NCBI RefSeq assembly: GCF_029958925.1
Contig: NZ_CP124616.1
Span: 1,240,001 to 1,304,000 of the forward strand
Reading direction: 5' to 3'
DNA length: 64,000 nt
Origin: Tropicibacter oceani
GTDB lineage: Bacteria > Pseudomonadota > Alphaproteobacteria > Rhodobacterales > Rhodobacteraceae
The notes beneath the pieces are model-generated. The model did no database searches. It was not told where the DNA came from and saw only the letters and a list, made by a program, of their open reading frames with translations. Position 1 is the first letter of the stretch; the number at the start of each line of letters is the position of its first letter. Shown here piece after piece: positions 44,188-52,151 of this stretch. A program made the translations under genes and the position numbers.

Positions 44188-45237
44188 GGCTCTGTTGCAC
44201 AAATCGGCTGAACGCCGAGTTTCCCCTTTCCCCGGGCGGACTTATCCTACGACTTCCGTGACGGGCATGCCGAGCGCGGTGTAGCCGTTCAGGACGGCAA
44301 TGCGGACCTGGAGTTCCGCGACCTGGCGGTCGAAGTCCCGCGCCATGAGCCGCTGGCCCAGCAACTTCATACAATGCATTTTTGTCTCGACGCGGCTTCG
44401 GCGGTGGTATCCGCTCCATCGTCGCCAGAGTGCGCGGCCCAGGTATTTCGCCGCGCGCAAGGCCTCGTTTCGCGCCACGGCTCCGGCGGTGATCGTCTTC
44501 CAGGGCTTCGCGTTTTTGCGGGGCGGGATGACGGCATGGGCGCCGCGATCTGCAATCGCATCGTGGCATTTGCGCGTGTCGTAGGCGCCATCAGCCGTGA
44601 CGCTACCGATTTCCTGGTCCTGCGGGATTTGGTCGAGAAGGTCGGGTAGGATCGGCGCATCACCGATGTGGCTCCCGGTGATTTCGACGGCCCGAACCTC
44701 CAGCGTTTCCTCATCAATCCCCAAGTGGATCTTGCGCCAGACGCGGCGTTTAGGGCCGCCATGCTTGCGGGCGTGCCACTCGCCTTCGCCCTCGACCTTG
44801 ATCCCGGTGCTGTCTATCAACAGGTGCAACGGCCCCTTGGAGCCGCGGTATGGGATGTTGACGGCCAAGGTCTTCTGGCGGCGAGATAGCGTGCTGAAGT
44901 CGGGCACCGTCCAGTTCAGACCGACCAGCTGCAGCAGGCTCTCGACGAACCCGGTCGTCTGCCGGAGCGCCATGCCGAACAGCACTTTCATCGAGAGGCA
45001 CGTCTGTATGGCGGCGTCGCTATAGCTCTGCTGGCGGCCACGCCTGCCTGTCGGCACGGCATCCCAGATCATCTCAGGGTCGAACCAGATCGTCAGCGAG
45101 CCCCGGCGCTTGAGCGCTTCATTGTAGGCTGGCCAGTTTCTGGTCTTGTAGGTCGGGGGTATGGGTCTGCTCATGCATCCCAGCTACCACGCTGGATTCA
45201 CGAGATGAATCCCTCACGCGATTTGTGCAACAGAGCC
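44188..45237 (-). mobile_element. IS5-family insertion sequence, copy 3
   Basis: The element is 1050 bp with the same 19-bp inverted repeats as copy 1 and the same sequence as far as compared. The left flank is the truncated IS3 transposase and the right flank a truncated unrelated gene, with no matching direct repeat (TTCAGAGA left, GGATGACG right). Confidence 0.95.
44242..45174 (-). CDS. IS5-family transposase, copy 3
   Basis: The 310-residue protein is the same as that of copy 1, with Asp121, Asp195 and Glu263 in place and no frame damage. Sequence identity of copies 1 and 3 indicates recent spread or gene conversion. Confidence 0.95.
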   Translation of the reverse strand: MSRPIPPTYKTRNWPAYNEALKRRGSLTIWFDPEMIWDAVPTGRRGRQQSYSDAAIQTCLSMKVLFGMALRQTTGFVESLLQLVGLNWTVPDFSTLSRRQKTLAVNIPYRGSKGPLHLLIDSTGIKVEGEGEWHARKHGGPKRRVWRKIHLGIDEETLEVRAVEITGSHIGDAPILPDLLDQIPQDQEIGSVTADGAYDTRKCHDAIADRGAHAVIPPRKNAKPWKTITAGAVARNEALRAAKYLGRALWRRWSGYHRRSRVETKMHCMKLLGQRLMARDFDRQVAELQVRIAVLNGYTALGMPVTEVVG

Positions 45238-45591
45238 GGATGACGGAGTCAAAAAGGAGTCTGCGAACTTCTTGCTGAGCTTGAACCGAACCGTCTTTCC
45301 CTCGATCTCGACTGAATGCAGGATATTCTGTGAGGCCAGCTCATCGCATGCCGACCTGAGCCACCGGTTGTCTCGGGCCGTTTCGGGGCCAACTGCTGCG
45401 GAGATCAGGCTGGCACGGCAGCGATGTTCTTTGGGAAATATGCTGGGCACAAGTTTCATCTGACCCTTAACGGTGCGGTCGAACGCGAAGAGCAGGCCAT
45501 GGATCAGTCTCAGTGCGAGAAACGTGCGGTCTCCGTCCGCAAGGAAGCGCAGCACGGGCTCGGGAGCTATGTATCTGTCGTTGATGGGCAT
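45238..45591 (-). pseudogene. unknown protein truncated at its C-terminus by IS copy 3
   Basis: About 118 residues remain, beginning MPINDRYIAPEPVLRFLADGDRTF. The ATG at 45591 follows TGGAGTCCCCG; an earlier ATG at 45603 is also in frame. The part KHRC...SAAVGPETARDNRWLRSACDELASQNIL looks like a winged-helix DNA-binding region. After residue 118 the frame runs into the IS inverted repeat and stops. I do not recognise the family. Confidence 0.5.
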
Positions 45592-46243
45592 CGGGGACTC
45601 CATTCATGTTGTTGCCCAATGCAATTGGTCCCCTGAGCACCCCGTTCAAAATGCAAGTCGCCCCGTTTTCATGCTGTGTCACCCCGCAAGCCTGATTGCT
45701 CAATCCGTAGAGGTGACGTGCGGCCTTGCATCTGTGGGCTGTGAAGCCCGGACTTCTGTCTTTTGCGCACTGAGCGGGGAGTCCGCAGAACCCGTTTTCC
45801 GGGGCGCAGGGAGATGTCATGATATTGTTTTTACGTAATTTTCCCAGGAATGAATTCCATGAAGACCACCATCTATAGAAGAGTCATGACGATGTCTTTT
45901 CATTTAAATGGCTCATGGCCCTCATCATCAGTCCGGGCGGCGCTTCTGGCTGAGCGCCGCCCGGATTGATGGCGGGGCCACGGAGCGGGCGAACCTGGGG
46001 CGCTACTGTCGAAAGTGCCGGGGCTGGGTGCTTCCGAGAGCAGCGCATCCAAGGAGGCAGTGCTCGAGAACAAGAATTCGACATGCGCCGATTGGACTGG
46101 AATATCCATGCATGTTGAACGGCTGGGGCCTGCAACAGCCCCGAGCCAAACCGCCGCGACCTCCTGCGCGGCGGTTCTTGACAAGAGCCAGAGGATTTTC
46201 CTTGGCGGCATAGTGCCGCCTGTCTCTGGCAGAAGGAGGACCC
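45592..46243. other. 650-bp region without a convincing gene; structured leader near its right end
   Basis: Several overlapping open frames exist on both strands but none stands out. The right end (46151-46230) holds two strong stem-loops, listed separately. Confidence 0.45.
46151..46230 (+). ncRNA. possible structured RNA/leader with anti-Shine-Dalgarno loop
   Basis: Hairpin 1 has a perfect 8-bp stem, CCGCCGCG (46151-46158) with CGCGGCGG (46167-46174), and loop ACCTCCTG. Hairpin 2 is nested: GCCAGAG (46187-46193) with CTCTGGC (46224-46230) enclosing GGCGGCA (46204-46210) with TGCCGCC (46214-46220). The CCTCCT in the first loop is complementary to the AGGAGG ribosome site at 46234-46239. It could be a cis-acting leader or a small RNA with a CCUCC loop, a type known in alphaproteobacteria. 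Confidence 0.4.
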
Positions 46244-46609
46244 ATGATGGGCGAACACCAGACCTTTTCAATCAACCCGAGGACGGGAGTCCAATTCGGC
46301 ACTGCGGTCAGGCTGACACGCGAGTTCCTGAGCAGGCACGGCAGTGGCCTGGACGATCTTCTGGGGCGTTTCCACGGCATCGAGGGGTATAGCATTCGCG
46401 CGGCCGTCGAAGCGTCATGTGCTCCGTCATCGACAACCATGGAATTGTCACTGGCATTGGAGGAGGTCGTCGACCGCCTGCTCTCGCTTCAAGACGAAGC
46501 GTGCCACCCACAGCCGGTCGATGAAGGGCGGCGGCTCCATGTCGATGCAGGTCTTCGTTGGTATGCGGCCCGGTTCCATGATCTCGCGCGCGCCGCGCGG
46601 CTGATGTAG
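46244..46609 (+). CDS. small hypothetical protein
   Basis: The 121-residue product is preceded by a strong ribosome site (AGAAGGAGGACCC) and starts at ATG 46244 or 46247. It is mostly helical, with SIRAAVEASCAPSSTTMELSLALEEVVDRLLSLQDEA in the middle. No family is recognised and no signal peptide or membrane segment is seen. It lies just inside the accessory region beside tRNA-Leu. Confidence 0.5.
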   Translation: MMGEHQTFSINPRTGVQFGTAVRLTREFLSRHGSGLDDLLGRFHGIEGYSIRAAVEASCAPSSTTMELSLALEEVVDRLLSLQDEACHPQPVDEGRRLHVDAGLRWYAARFHDLARAARLM

Positions 46610-46633
46610 GCCGATCCAGAACCGAAGACTGGT

Positions 46634-46657
46634 GTGGGGCAGTTTGTGGGGCAGTTT
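46634..46657. repeat. 12-bp tandem direct repeat beside tRNA-Leu
   Basis: GTGGGGCAGTTT occurs twice in tandem (46634-46645, 46646-46657), followed by TGGGGCC. Short direct repeats beside a tRNA 3' end resemble arm-type binding sites of tyrosine integrases, though no integrase gene is present in the window. Confidence 0.5.
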
Positions 46658-46678
46658 TGGGGCCCAGAGACAAGAAAG

Positions 46679-46713
46679 CCCCCGAAATTCATGAAAAACA
46701 TGAACTTCGGGGG
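46679..46713 (-). terminator. intrinsic terminator of tRNA-Leu
   Basis: CCCCCGAA(A)TTCATG faces CATGAACTTCGGGGG with a 5-nt loop. Read on the minus strand, the 15-bp stem (one mismatch) is followed by CTTTCTTG just downstream of the tRNA. Confidence 0.75.
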
Positions 46714-46720
46714 TTTACTA

Positions 46721-46807
46721 TGGTGCCCAGAAGAGGACTCGAACCTCCACGACCTTTCGGCCACTGGTACCTGAAACCAGCGCGTCTACCAATTCCGCCA
46801 TCTGGGC
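46721..46807 (-). tRNA. tRNA-Leu (anticodon CAG)
   Basis: The minus strand reads GCCCAGA at the 5' end, pairing with TCTGGGC, and ends with encoded ACCA. It has the long variable arm of leucine tRNAs (TGGCCGAAAGGTCG), a T-loop GTTCGAGTC, and anticodon loop TTCAGGT giving CAG. The gene is 87 nt including CCA. Its 3' end faces the accessory region, the usual arrangement when a tRNA serves as an integration site. Confidence 0.95.
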
Positions 46808-46954
46808 ACGGGTTGGTGAAGCAGGCGTTTAAGCCTCATCGTGGGAGGTGTCAACGGCCTTTTTCAAAGAAAATGCACGCGGCATTCCGGCGTCTTGCAG
46901 GCAGGGGTGCACAAAGGTATTCCTACCCCCGAAATGTCCTTGAGGAGACGCCAG

Positions 46955-47938
46955 ATGTCGAAGCTCGTCACCATATACGGGGGGTCCGGTTTCGTGGGCC
47001 GCTATATCGCGCGGCGCATGGCCAAAGAAGGCTGGCGAGTCCGAGTCGCCGTCCGCCGCCCGAACGAGGCGATCTTTGTCCGCCCCTATGGCGCCGTAGG
47101 CCAGGTTGAACCGGTTTTCTGCAATATTCGCGACGATGCCAGCGTGCGCAGCGTGATGAATGGCGCCGATGCGGTGGTGAACTGCGTCGGCACTTTCGAC
47201 AAGGGCGGCAAGAACAATTTTGACGCCGTTCAGCACGAAGGCGCCGAACGCGTCGCCCGAATCGCCGCTGAGCAGGGCGTGGCCCGCATGGTCCACATCT
47301 CGGCCATCGGGGCGGACAAGGATAGCGACAGCCTTTATGCGCAAAGCAAGGGCCTGGGCGAAGAAGGCGTGCTGCAACACATGCCGGGCGCCATGATCCT
47401 GCGCCCTTCGGTGATTTTCGGCCCCGAGGACGAATTCTTCAACCGGTTCGCCAAGTTGACCCGCCTGTCGCCGGTGCTGCCCGTCGTGGGCGCGGACACC
47501 CGGTTTCAGCCGGTCTATGTGGACGATGTGGCCCAGGCCGCGGTCAAGGGCGTGCTGGGCACCGCCGCGGGCGGCGTCTATGAACTGGGCGGCCCCGATG
47601 TGCGCAGCTTCCGCGAATTGATGCAGGAAATGCTGCACACGATCCGCCGCCGTCGCCTGATCCTGAACATTCCGTTCTGGGCGGCCGGCGTGATCGGGTC
47701 GGTTTCGGACTTGGTGCAATCGGTGTCGCTGGGGCTGATCCCGGCGCAGATCACCCGCGACCAGGTGCGCAGCCTCAAGCGAGACAACGTGGTTGCCGAG
47801 GGTGCCAAAACCCTGGCCGATCTGGATATTCGCCCGACCGCGACCGAGGCCGTGCTGGACGAATACCTTTGGCCCTATCGCCCCTCGGGGCAATACGACG
47901 CCATCAAGGAATCGGCCCGCAACCTGCGCGCGCAGTAA
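46955..47938 (+). CDS. complex I NDUFA9-subunit-family protein (NAD(P)-binding)
   Basis: The 327-residue protein is an atypical short-chain dehydrogenase. It opens with [19 protein letters not shown], the NAD(P)-binding glycine motif, and continues with the family pattern ([54 protein letters not shown]). It resembles the NDUFA9 accessory subunit of respiratory complex I, found in many alphaproteobacteria. The ATG at 46955 is chosen because GAGGAGACGCCAG precedes it; the frame is open to 46841. It is the first core gene after the tRNA. Confidence 0.88.
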   Translation: MSKLVTIYGGSGFVGRYIARRMAKEGWRVRVAVRRPNEAIFVRPYGAVGQVEPVFCNIRDDASVRSVMNGADAVVNCVGTFDKGGKNNFDAVQHEGAERVARIAAEQGVARMVHISAIGADKDSDSLYAQSKGLGEEGVLQHMPGAMILRPSVIFGPEDEFFNRFAKLTRLSPVLPVVGADTRFQPVYVDDVAQAAVKGVLGTAAGGVYELGGPDVRSFRELMQEMLHTIRRRRLILNIPFWAAGVIGSVSDLVQSVSLGLIPAQITRDQVRSLKRDNVVAEGAKTLADLDIRPTATEAVLDEYLWPYRPSGQYDAIKESARNLRAQ

Positions 47939-47971
47939 CCCGCGCGCCAAAACGGCCTTGCCCAGACAGTC

Positions 47972-47999
47972 AAAGCGCGTCCCGCCGGGGCGCGCTTTT
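47972..47999 (+). terminator. intrinsic terminator
   Basis: AAAGCGCG (47972-47979) faces CGCGCTTT (47991-47998) and is followed by TCGTTTT, 34 bp after the stop of the NDUFA9-like gene. Confidence 0.75.
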
Positions 48000-48071
48000 C
48001 GTTTTAGGATGCGAGGAAAAAAGGGGAGGGAGGCACCGGCAGCCTGTCTGGACCGCATGGCGCCCGCGGTC

Positions 48072-48335
48072 CTAGTGATGCTTTCGCAGATCGCTCAGCA
48101 GTTGGCCGTTCCAGCACCCCGGCGGCGGGGTCGGGCTGACCTCGGTTTGCCGGGCCAGCCATTGCTCGCAGGCTTCGACCAGGGCGCAGCCCCGGCAGCG
48201 CGTGACCATCCCGGCATAGGCCTCGGGGGCCAGGTGTCCGGTCTGGATTTCATCGGCCAGGCTCAGACCCATGACCCGCGCCACGCTGCGCGTCATGAAA
48301 AAGTGGCGGGCAGGGTCGCCCAGGGTCGGTCTCAT
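48072..48335 (-). CDS. DUF6455-family protein, copy 3 of 3
   Basis: The 87-residue protein has four conserved cysteines in the order C-x2-C-x5-C-x(n)-C (CRGCALVEACEQWL then PPPGCWN). The pattern suggests a small zinc or iron-sulfur site; the function is unknown. The ATG at 48335 overlaps the stop of the preceding paralogue (TGATG), so the three genes form one coupled operon. The region 47939-48071 downstream contains only the terminator of the neighbouring gene. Confidence 0.75.
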   Translation of the reverse strand: MRPTLGDPARHFFMTRSVARVMGLSLADEIQTGHLAPEAYAGMVTRCRGCALVEACEQWLARQTEVSPTPPPGCWNGQLLSDLRKHH

Positions 48336-48649
48336 CAGGTCAGCTCCTGTGCGGCGTTGCGCAGATTGGCCAGAGGCGCGCGGTTGGCGCATCCCTCGGG
48401 CAGGGATCGGGGGGCATCGTTGCCAAGGCTATGCGGCTGGTTCAGCCAATGCCGGCAGCCTTGCGTCCAGGCGCAGCCGCGGCAGGTGGTGACCATGCTT
48501 GCCCAGTCCTGCTGGGTCAGCTCGCCCTGATCCATGGCGCTTTCCAGATCCACCCCGGTGGCCTTGGCCATGCGTTTGGCCAGCCAGTAGTGGCGGCGTT
48601 CGGGGCCAAGCGGGCGGAACGGCTGCGGGTCGGCCTGATCGCGGATCAT
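48335..48649 (-). CDS. DUF6455-family protein, copy 2 of 3
   Basis: The 104-residue protein carries CRGCAWTQGCRHWL followed by SLPEGCANR, the same four-cysteine pattern as its neighbours. It has RRHYWLAKRMAKATGVDLESAMDQGELTQQDW before it, aligning with VARVMGLSLADEIQTGHL in copy 3. The ATG at 48649 overlaps the stop of copy 1; the frame extends to 48748 but inside copy 1. Confidence 0.75.
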   Translation of the reverse strand: MIRDQADPQPFRPLGPERRHYWLAKRMAKATGVDLESAMDQGELTQQDWASMVTTCRGCAWTQGCRHWLNQPHSLGNDAPRSLPEGCANRAPLANLRNAAQELT

Positions 48650-48909
48650 CGGGCGGCCTTTCGCAGGTCGGCGAACATCTCGGTGTTGCGGCAGTATTCG
48701 GGCGGTACATCCACCGGCGCGCTGCGCGAGGCCAGCCAGCTTTCGCAAGTGCAGGGCTGATCGCAGCCGGTGCAGCGCAGCACCGCGTCCTCCAGCTCGG
48801 TCATGCTGAGATTGCCGCGCAGCATCTGTTCTTCGATATCCAGACCCTGCGCCTGTGCCATCCTGTCGACCAGTCCGGCGTGGCGTTTCAATGTTTCGCG
48901 GCTTTGCAT
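48646..48909 (-). CDS. DUF6455-family protein, copy 1 of 3
   Basis: The 87-residue protein has CTGCDQPCTCESWL and PPEYCRNTEMFADLRKAAR. C-x2-C-x5-C is preserved, with one extra cysteine in between. The start MQSRETLKRHAGLVDRMAQAQGLDIEEQML aligns with the helical N-terminus of the others. It is the first gene of the trio. Confidence 0.75.
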   Translation of the reverse strand: MQSRETLKRHAGLVDRMAQAQGLDIEEQMLRGNLSMTELEDAVLRCTGCDQPCTCESWLASRSAPVDVPPEYCRNTEMFADLRKAAR

Positions 48910-49017
48910 CGGTCCGACCCCCTTGGTTTTCAGGACATGTCCCGAACAGGGTAGCCAGCGCGCCCGCGCCGCGCCTTGACTCAGGTCAACGACGTCCGGG
49001 GCGCCGCGCCGTGGCGG

Positions 49018-49755
49018 TCAGTTCTGGCCGGCGACGAATTCGGCATAGGTCTTGCGGACAATCGCCATGCGGGCGGCATTGGGCGGATGCGATCCAAGGA
49101 ACCGGTTGCCGGGGTCCGGGATGCGGTTGAAGAACAGCGCTCCGCGCACCGGATCATAGCCGGATTTGGCCGCGATGATGGTGCCCAGCCGGTCCGCCTC
49201 AAGCTCGAAATCCTTGGAATAGGTGCGCGCGCCAACCGTGGCCCCCAGCTCTTCGGCGGCCTTGATGGTGTCGGCATCGGCCCCCGACAGCGCGGTGATC
49301 CCGGCCAGGACAACGGCGCCAACCGTCGCGCTTTCCTGCGTCTTTGCGATATGGTCCATGACGTGGTGCGCCGCCTCGTGTCCCATGACAAAGGCCAGTT
49401 CGTCGGCATTCTCGGCCGAGGCGATCAGCGCGAGGTTAAAGGCCACGATGGGCCGCCCCGCGCGGTCAACGGTCTGAAAGGCGTTGGGCGGCTGGTCGGG
49501 GCGATCGTCGACGACGATCTGGAAATCACAGTTCAACCGCGTCGAACGGTTGCGGCACACCTGCTCGGCCACCGGTTCGACGGTTTCGACCACCTGCACG
49601 AACTGCCGCGCCGCCTTTTGCGCGCGCAGCTGCACATCGCTTGGCGCAGGCGTCAGATCCTGGCCGCCCGGGGCAGGGCCCGTCGGCGGCATGGGAACCG
49701 GAAGCTCGGCGCAGGCGGCCAGAAGAACGAACAAAAGGGGCAGGGCGCGGCGCAT
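49018..49755 (-). CDS. M48-family metalloprotease, lipoprotein
   Basis: The 245-residue precursor has a lipoprotein signal (LLFVLLAAC, acylated Cys15). The zinc site is HEAAH (His126, Glu127, His130), with the third ligand probably Glu186 in FELEADRLG. This is the periplasmic/outer-membrane BepA/LoiP-type arrangement of M48 proteases, which degrade misfolded envelope proteins. No TPR repeats follow, so the protein is the short form. It is a single gene, with about 100 bp to the DUF6455 operon. Confidence 0.87.
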   Translation of the reverse strand: MRRALPLLFVLLAACAELPVPMPPTGPAPGGQDLTPAPSDVQLRAQKAARQFVQVVETVEPVAEQVCRNRSTRLNCDFQIVVDDRPDQPPNAFQTVDRAGRPIVAFNLALIASAENADELAFVMGHEAAHHVMDHIAKTQESATVGAVVLAGITALSGADADTIKAAEELGATVGARTYSKDFELEADRLGTIIAAKSGYDPVRGALFFNRIPDPGNRFLGSHPPNAARMAIVRKTYAEFVAGQN

Positions 49756-49911
49756 TGGGGGATCCGGGGCAAATCATGGCTGTCAGATGCAAAGATAGGG
49801 ATGCTTTGCCCCATGGGCCAGCCCCCTTGTGATCACGTGGCAAAGACAGGCCGGCCCGGGCCTTGCGGATTTCCTGTTTCAACCGGCCCGCACCCGCGCT
49901 AGCATGGTGCC

Positions 49912-50154
49912 ATGTTCAGCATCGAGCACGAATTTGACGCCACGATCGTGACCCTCGTAGACGAGGGCGAAGCGCCCTTGCAGGAGGACGTCATCGTCTC
50001 AAGCTTTGCGGAATGCTTGACGGTCGAACAATATGATGCGCGCACCGACCGCACCGACAAGGTCACCCTGTCGATCACCCAGCTGAACGATCTGATCGCG
50101 GCGCTGACCCTGCCCGAAGGCGTCTATACCCGCCGGACCGATGGCGGCGAATAG
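49912..50154 (+). CDS. small conserved hypothetical protein
   Basis: The 80-residue acidic product begins MFSIEHEFDATIVTLVDEGEAPLQEDV. It reads like a small beta-rich domain with a helix near VTLSITQLNDLIAALTL. No signal peptide or known motif is seen. Function unknown. Confidence 0.6.
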   Translation: MFSIEHEFDATIVTLVDEGEAPLQEDVIVSSFAECLTVEQYDARTDRTDKVTLSITQLNDLIAALTLPEGVYTRRTDGGE

Positions 50155-50199
50155 CGCCTGAACACCGTTTCATCTGCCGCCGGGCGGTGCTTTCCCCCG

Positions 50200-50457
50200 T
50201 CACGGGGCAATCTGGAACAGCTTGTCGCGCGCGGTTTCGCCCCGGATCAGCAGCAGCCGCGACTTTGGCACACCCAGCGCCTTGGCCAGCAGCTTTTGCA
50301 CCATGGCCGTCGCCTTGCCGCCCTCGGGAACCGTGGTGACATGAACCCGCAGCACATCACCATCCCGCGCAACCGTATTGCGCGATGCCTTGGGCGTCAC
50401 CCGCACCGCGATCACCGCGCCGGGGGTGGCCAGGTCTGACAGGTCGGGTGTTTTCAT
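50200..50457 (-). CDS. DUF167-family protein (YggU-like)
   Basis: The 85-residue protein matches the DUF167/YggU family: VRVTPKASRNTV near the start, VHVTTVPEGGKATAMVQKLLAKALGVPKSRLLLIRGETARDK later. These small proteins are widespread; their role is unclear. Confidence 0.85.
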   Translation of the reverse strand: MKTPDLSDLATPGAVIAVRVTPKASRNTVARDGDVLRVHVTTVPEGGKATAMVQKLLAKALGVPKSRLLLIRGETARDKLFQIAP

Positions 50458-50553
50458 GCGGCAGGCCTAGCGCCAGCTGCGCTGCTTTGCAACTTGGCGG
50501 TTGAAACCGGGGCGCGCAGCGCTGACATATGGGCAAGCCAAGAACAGGATGTG

Positions 50554-51135
50554 ATGATGCCCCCAGCTAACCAGGCCGCCCTCGATTTCCTTTTGTCCCG
50601 GCGTTCGCGCCCGGCCAAGACGCTGCGCGCGCCCGCTCCGGACCGGGCGGCGCTGTTGCCGATCCTGACCGCCGCCGCACGCACCCCCGATCACGGCAAG
50701 CTGGAGCCTTGGCGGTTCATCGTTCTCGAAGGTGCGGCCCTGACCCGGCTGGCAAGCGCGGTTGAAACCACCGGCGCGCGATTGGGTAAACCGGACGAGG
50801 ACATCACCAAGGCCGCCAGCGCCTTTGCCGACAGCCCGCTGTGCGTGGCGGTGGTCGAGGTGCAAAAGGACAGCCCCAAGATCCCGCCGATCGAACAGAC
50901 CTATTCGGCCGGGGCCGCCTGCCTTGCGCTGCTGAACGCGGCGCTGGCCGCGGGCTGGGGGGCGAACTGGCTGTCGGGCTGGGCCAGCCACGACCGGGGC
51001 TTTCTGACCGACGCCCTGGGGTTGCAACCCCATGAAAGCCTGGCCGGGTTCATCCATATCGGGACCGAAGGCGCGGTGCCGCCCGAACGCCCGCGGCCCG
51101 ATCTGGACGCCATCACCGAATGGGTGTCTGAATGA
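50554..51135 (+). CDS. nitroreductase-family protein (YdjA-like)
   Basis: The 193-residue FMN-dependent oxidoreductase has the family pattern LLSRRSRPAKTLRAP at the FMN phosphate site, ARTPDHGKLEPWRFIVLEG and GAACLALLNAALAAGWGANWLSG. It is likely a soluble flavin enzyme; the substrate is unknown. Two ATGs in tandem (50554, 50557) follow AGAACAGGATGTG. The stop overlaps the start of the EI24 gene as ATGA. Confidence 0.85.
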   Translation: MMPPANQAALDFLLSRRSRPAKTLRAPAPDRAALLPILTAAARTPDHGKLEPWRFIVLEGAALTRLASAVETTGARLGKPDEDITKAASAFADSPLCVAVVEVQKDSPKIPPIEQTYSAGAACLALLNAALAAGWGANWLSGWASHDRGFLTDALGLQPHESLAGFIHIGTEGAVPPERPRPDLDAITEWVSE

Positions 51136-51821
51136 TCCTTGGTGATTTTCTCAAGGCGCTGGGCCAGCTGGGCGACCGGCGTTTTCGCGGCGTGCTGCTC
51201 AAGGGGATCGGGCTGGCGCTGGCGCTGCTGTTCGGGTTCTACGCGCTGTTTGTCTGGGGGGTCGGCTGGTTCGTCGGCGACAGCGTGACCTTGCCCTGGA
51301 TCGGCCAGGTCACCTGGATCGACAATGTGATCAGCTGGGCGGCGGTGCCGCTGATGCTGGTGCTCTCGGTCTTTTTGATGGTGCCGGTGGCCTCGGCCTT
51401 TACCTCGATGTTCCTCGAAGAGGTCGCTGACGCGGTCGAGGCCCGGCACTATCCGGCGCTGCCGCCGGTGCAGCCGGTGCCCTTTGGCGATGCGCTGCGC
51501 GATACCTTCGGCTTTCTGGGCATCCTGATCGCGGCCAACCTTGTGGCGCTGGTGCTGTATCTGTTCGTCTCGCCCTTGGCGCCGTTCATCTTCTGGGCGC
51601 TGAACGGGTTCCTGCTGGGGCGTGAATATTTCACCCTGGCGGCGATGCGCAGGGTGGGCCGGGACAACGCCCGCAAGATGTGGCGCAGGCATTTGCCGGT
51701 GATCTGGACAGCGGGCGTGCTGATGGCGCTGCCGCTGACGGTGCCGCTGGTCAACCTGCTGATCCCGGTGCTGGGCGCCGCGACCTTCACCCACCTGTTC
51801 CACAGGCTCAACGGCCGGTAG
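51132..51821 (+). CDS. EI24-domain (CysZ-like) membrane protein
   Basis: The 229-residue protein has four or five membrane segments (for example LLKGIGLALALLFGFYALFVWGVGWFVG at residues 20-45). The conserved core includes VASAFTSMFLEEVADAVEARHYP and GREYFTLAAMRRVGRDNARKMWRRH. EI24 proteins include CysZ, a sulfate channel, but the alphaproteobacterial members are not characterised. Coupled to the nitroreductase gene by a 4-bp overlap. Confidence 0.85.
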   Translation: MILGDFLKALGQLGDRRFRGVLLKGIGLALALLFGFYALFVWGVGWFVGDSVTLPWIGQVTWIDNVISWAAVPLMLVLSVFLMVPVASAFTSMFLEEVADAVEARHYPALPPVQPVPFGDALRDTFGFLGILIAANLVALVLYLFVSPLAPFIFWALNGFLLGREYFTLAAMRRVGRDNARKMWRRHLPVIWTAGVLMALPLTVPLVNLLIPVLGAATFTHLFHRLNGR

Positions 51822-51863
51822 GGCACAGGGCGCAGGGCGGGGCTGTCTGCCCCGCCCGCGCGT

Positions 51864-52151
51864 TCAGTTGTCTTCCAGCGGCGCCATGCGCTGACCGGCG
51901 ATGCTGTCGATGTCGCGAATGCTGATCGCGCCGGTCAGGATGATCGAGGCAAGGATCGCCCAAAGCACCCCGGCGATGGCCGTGGTGATCCAGGCCTTGC
52001 GCTTCAGGTTGTGCACTTCCGGGCTGCCGGCATGGGTGCCCGGTTCGACCTTGCCAAGGTCGCCCTGGGTCTGCAGGCGGATGGGAATCACGCACAGGAA
52101 CGTCAGGAACCAAAGCACCGCGAACAGGACAAGACCCGAGGTGATTCCCAT
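51864..52151 (-). CDS. DUF1467-family membrane protein
   Basis: The 95-residue protein has two membrane segments (SGLVLFAVLWFLTFLCVIPI and ITTAIAGVLWAILASIILTG) with the loop QTQGDLGKVEPGTHAGSPEV that marks DUF1467. Function unknown. It overlaps the epimerase stop as TGATG, the usual pairing in this bacterial family. Confidence 0.87.
   Translation of the reverse strand: MGITSGLVLFAVLWFLTFLCVIPIRLQTQGDLGKVEPGTHAGSPEVHNLKRKAWITTAIAGVLWAILASIILTGAISIRDIDSIAGQRMAPLEDN

Noticed and set aside
45900-46440. Several overlapping 100-145-residue open frames on both strands
   Set aside because: They overlap each other in different frames, lack ribosome sites and cover the structured region; only the frame from 46244 has a strong ribosome site.
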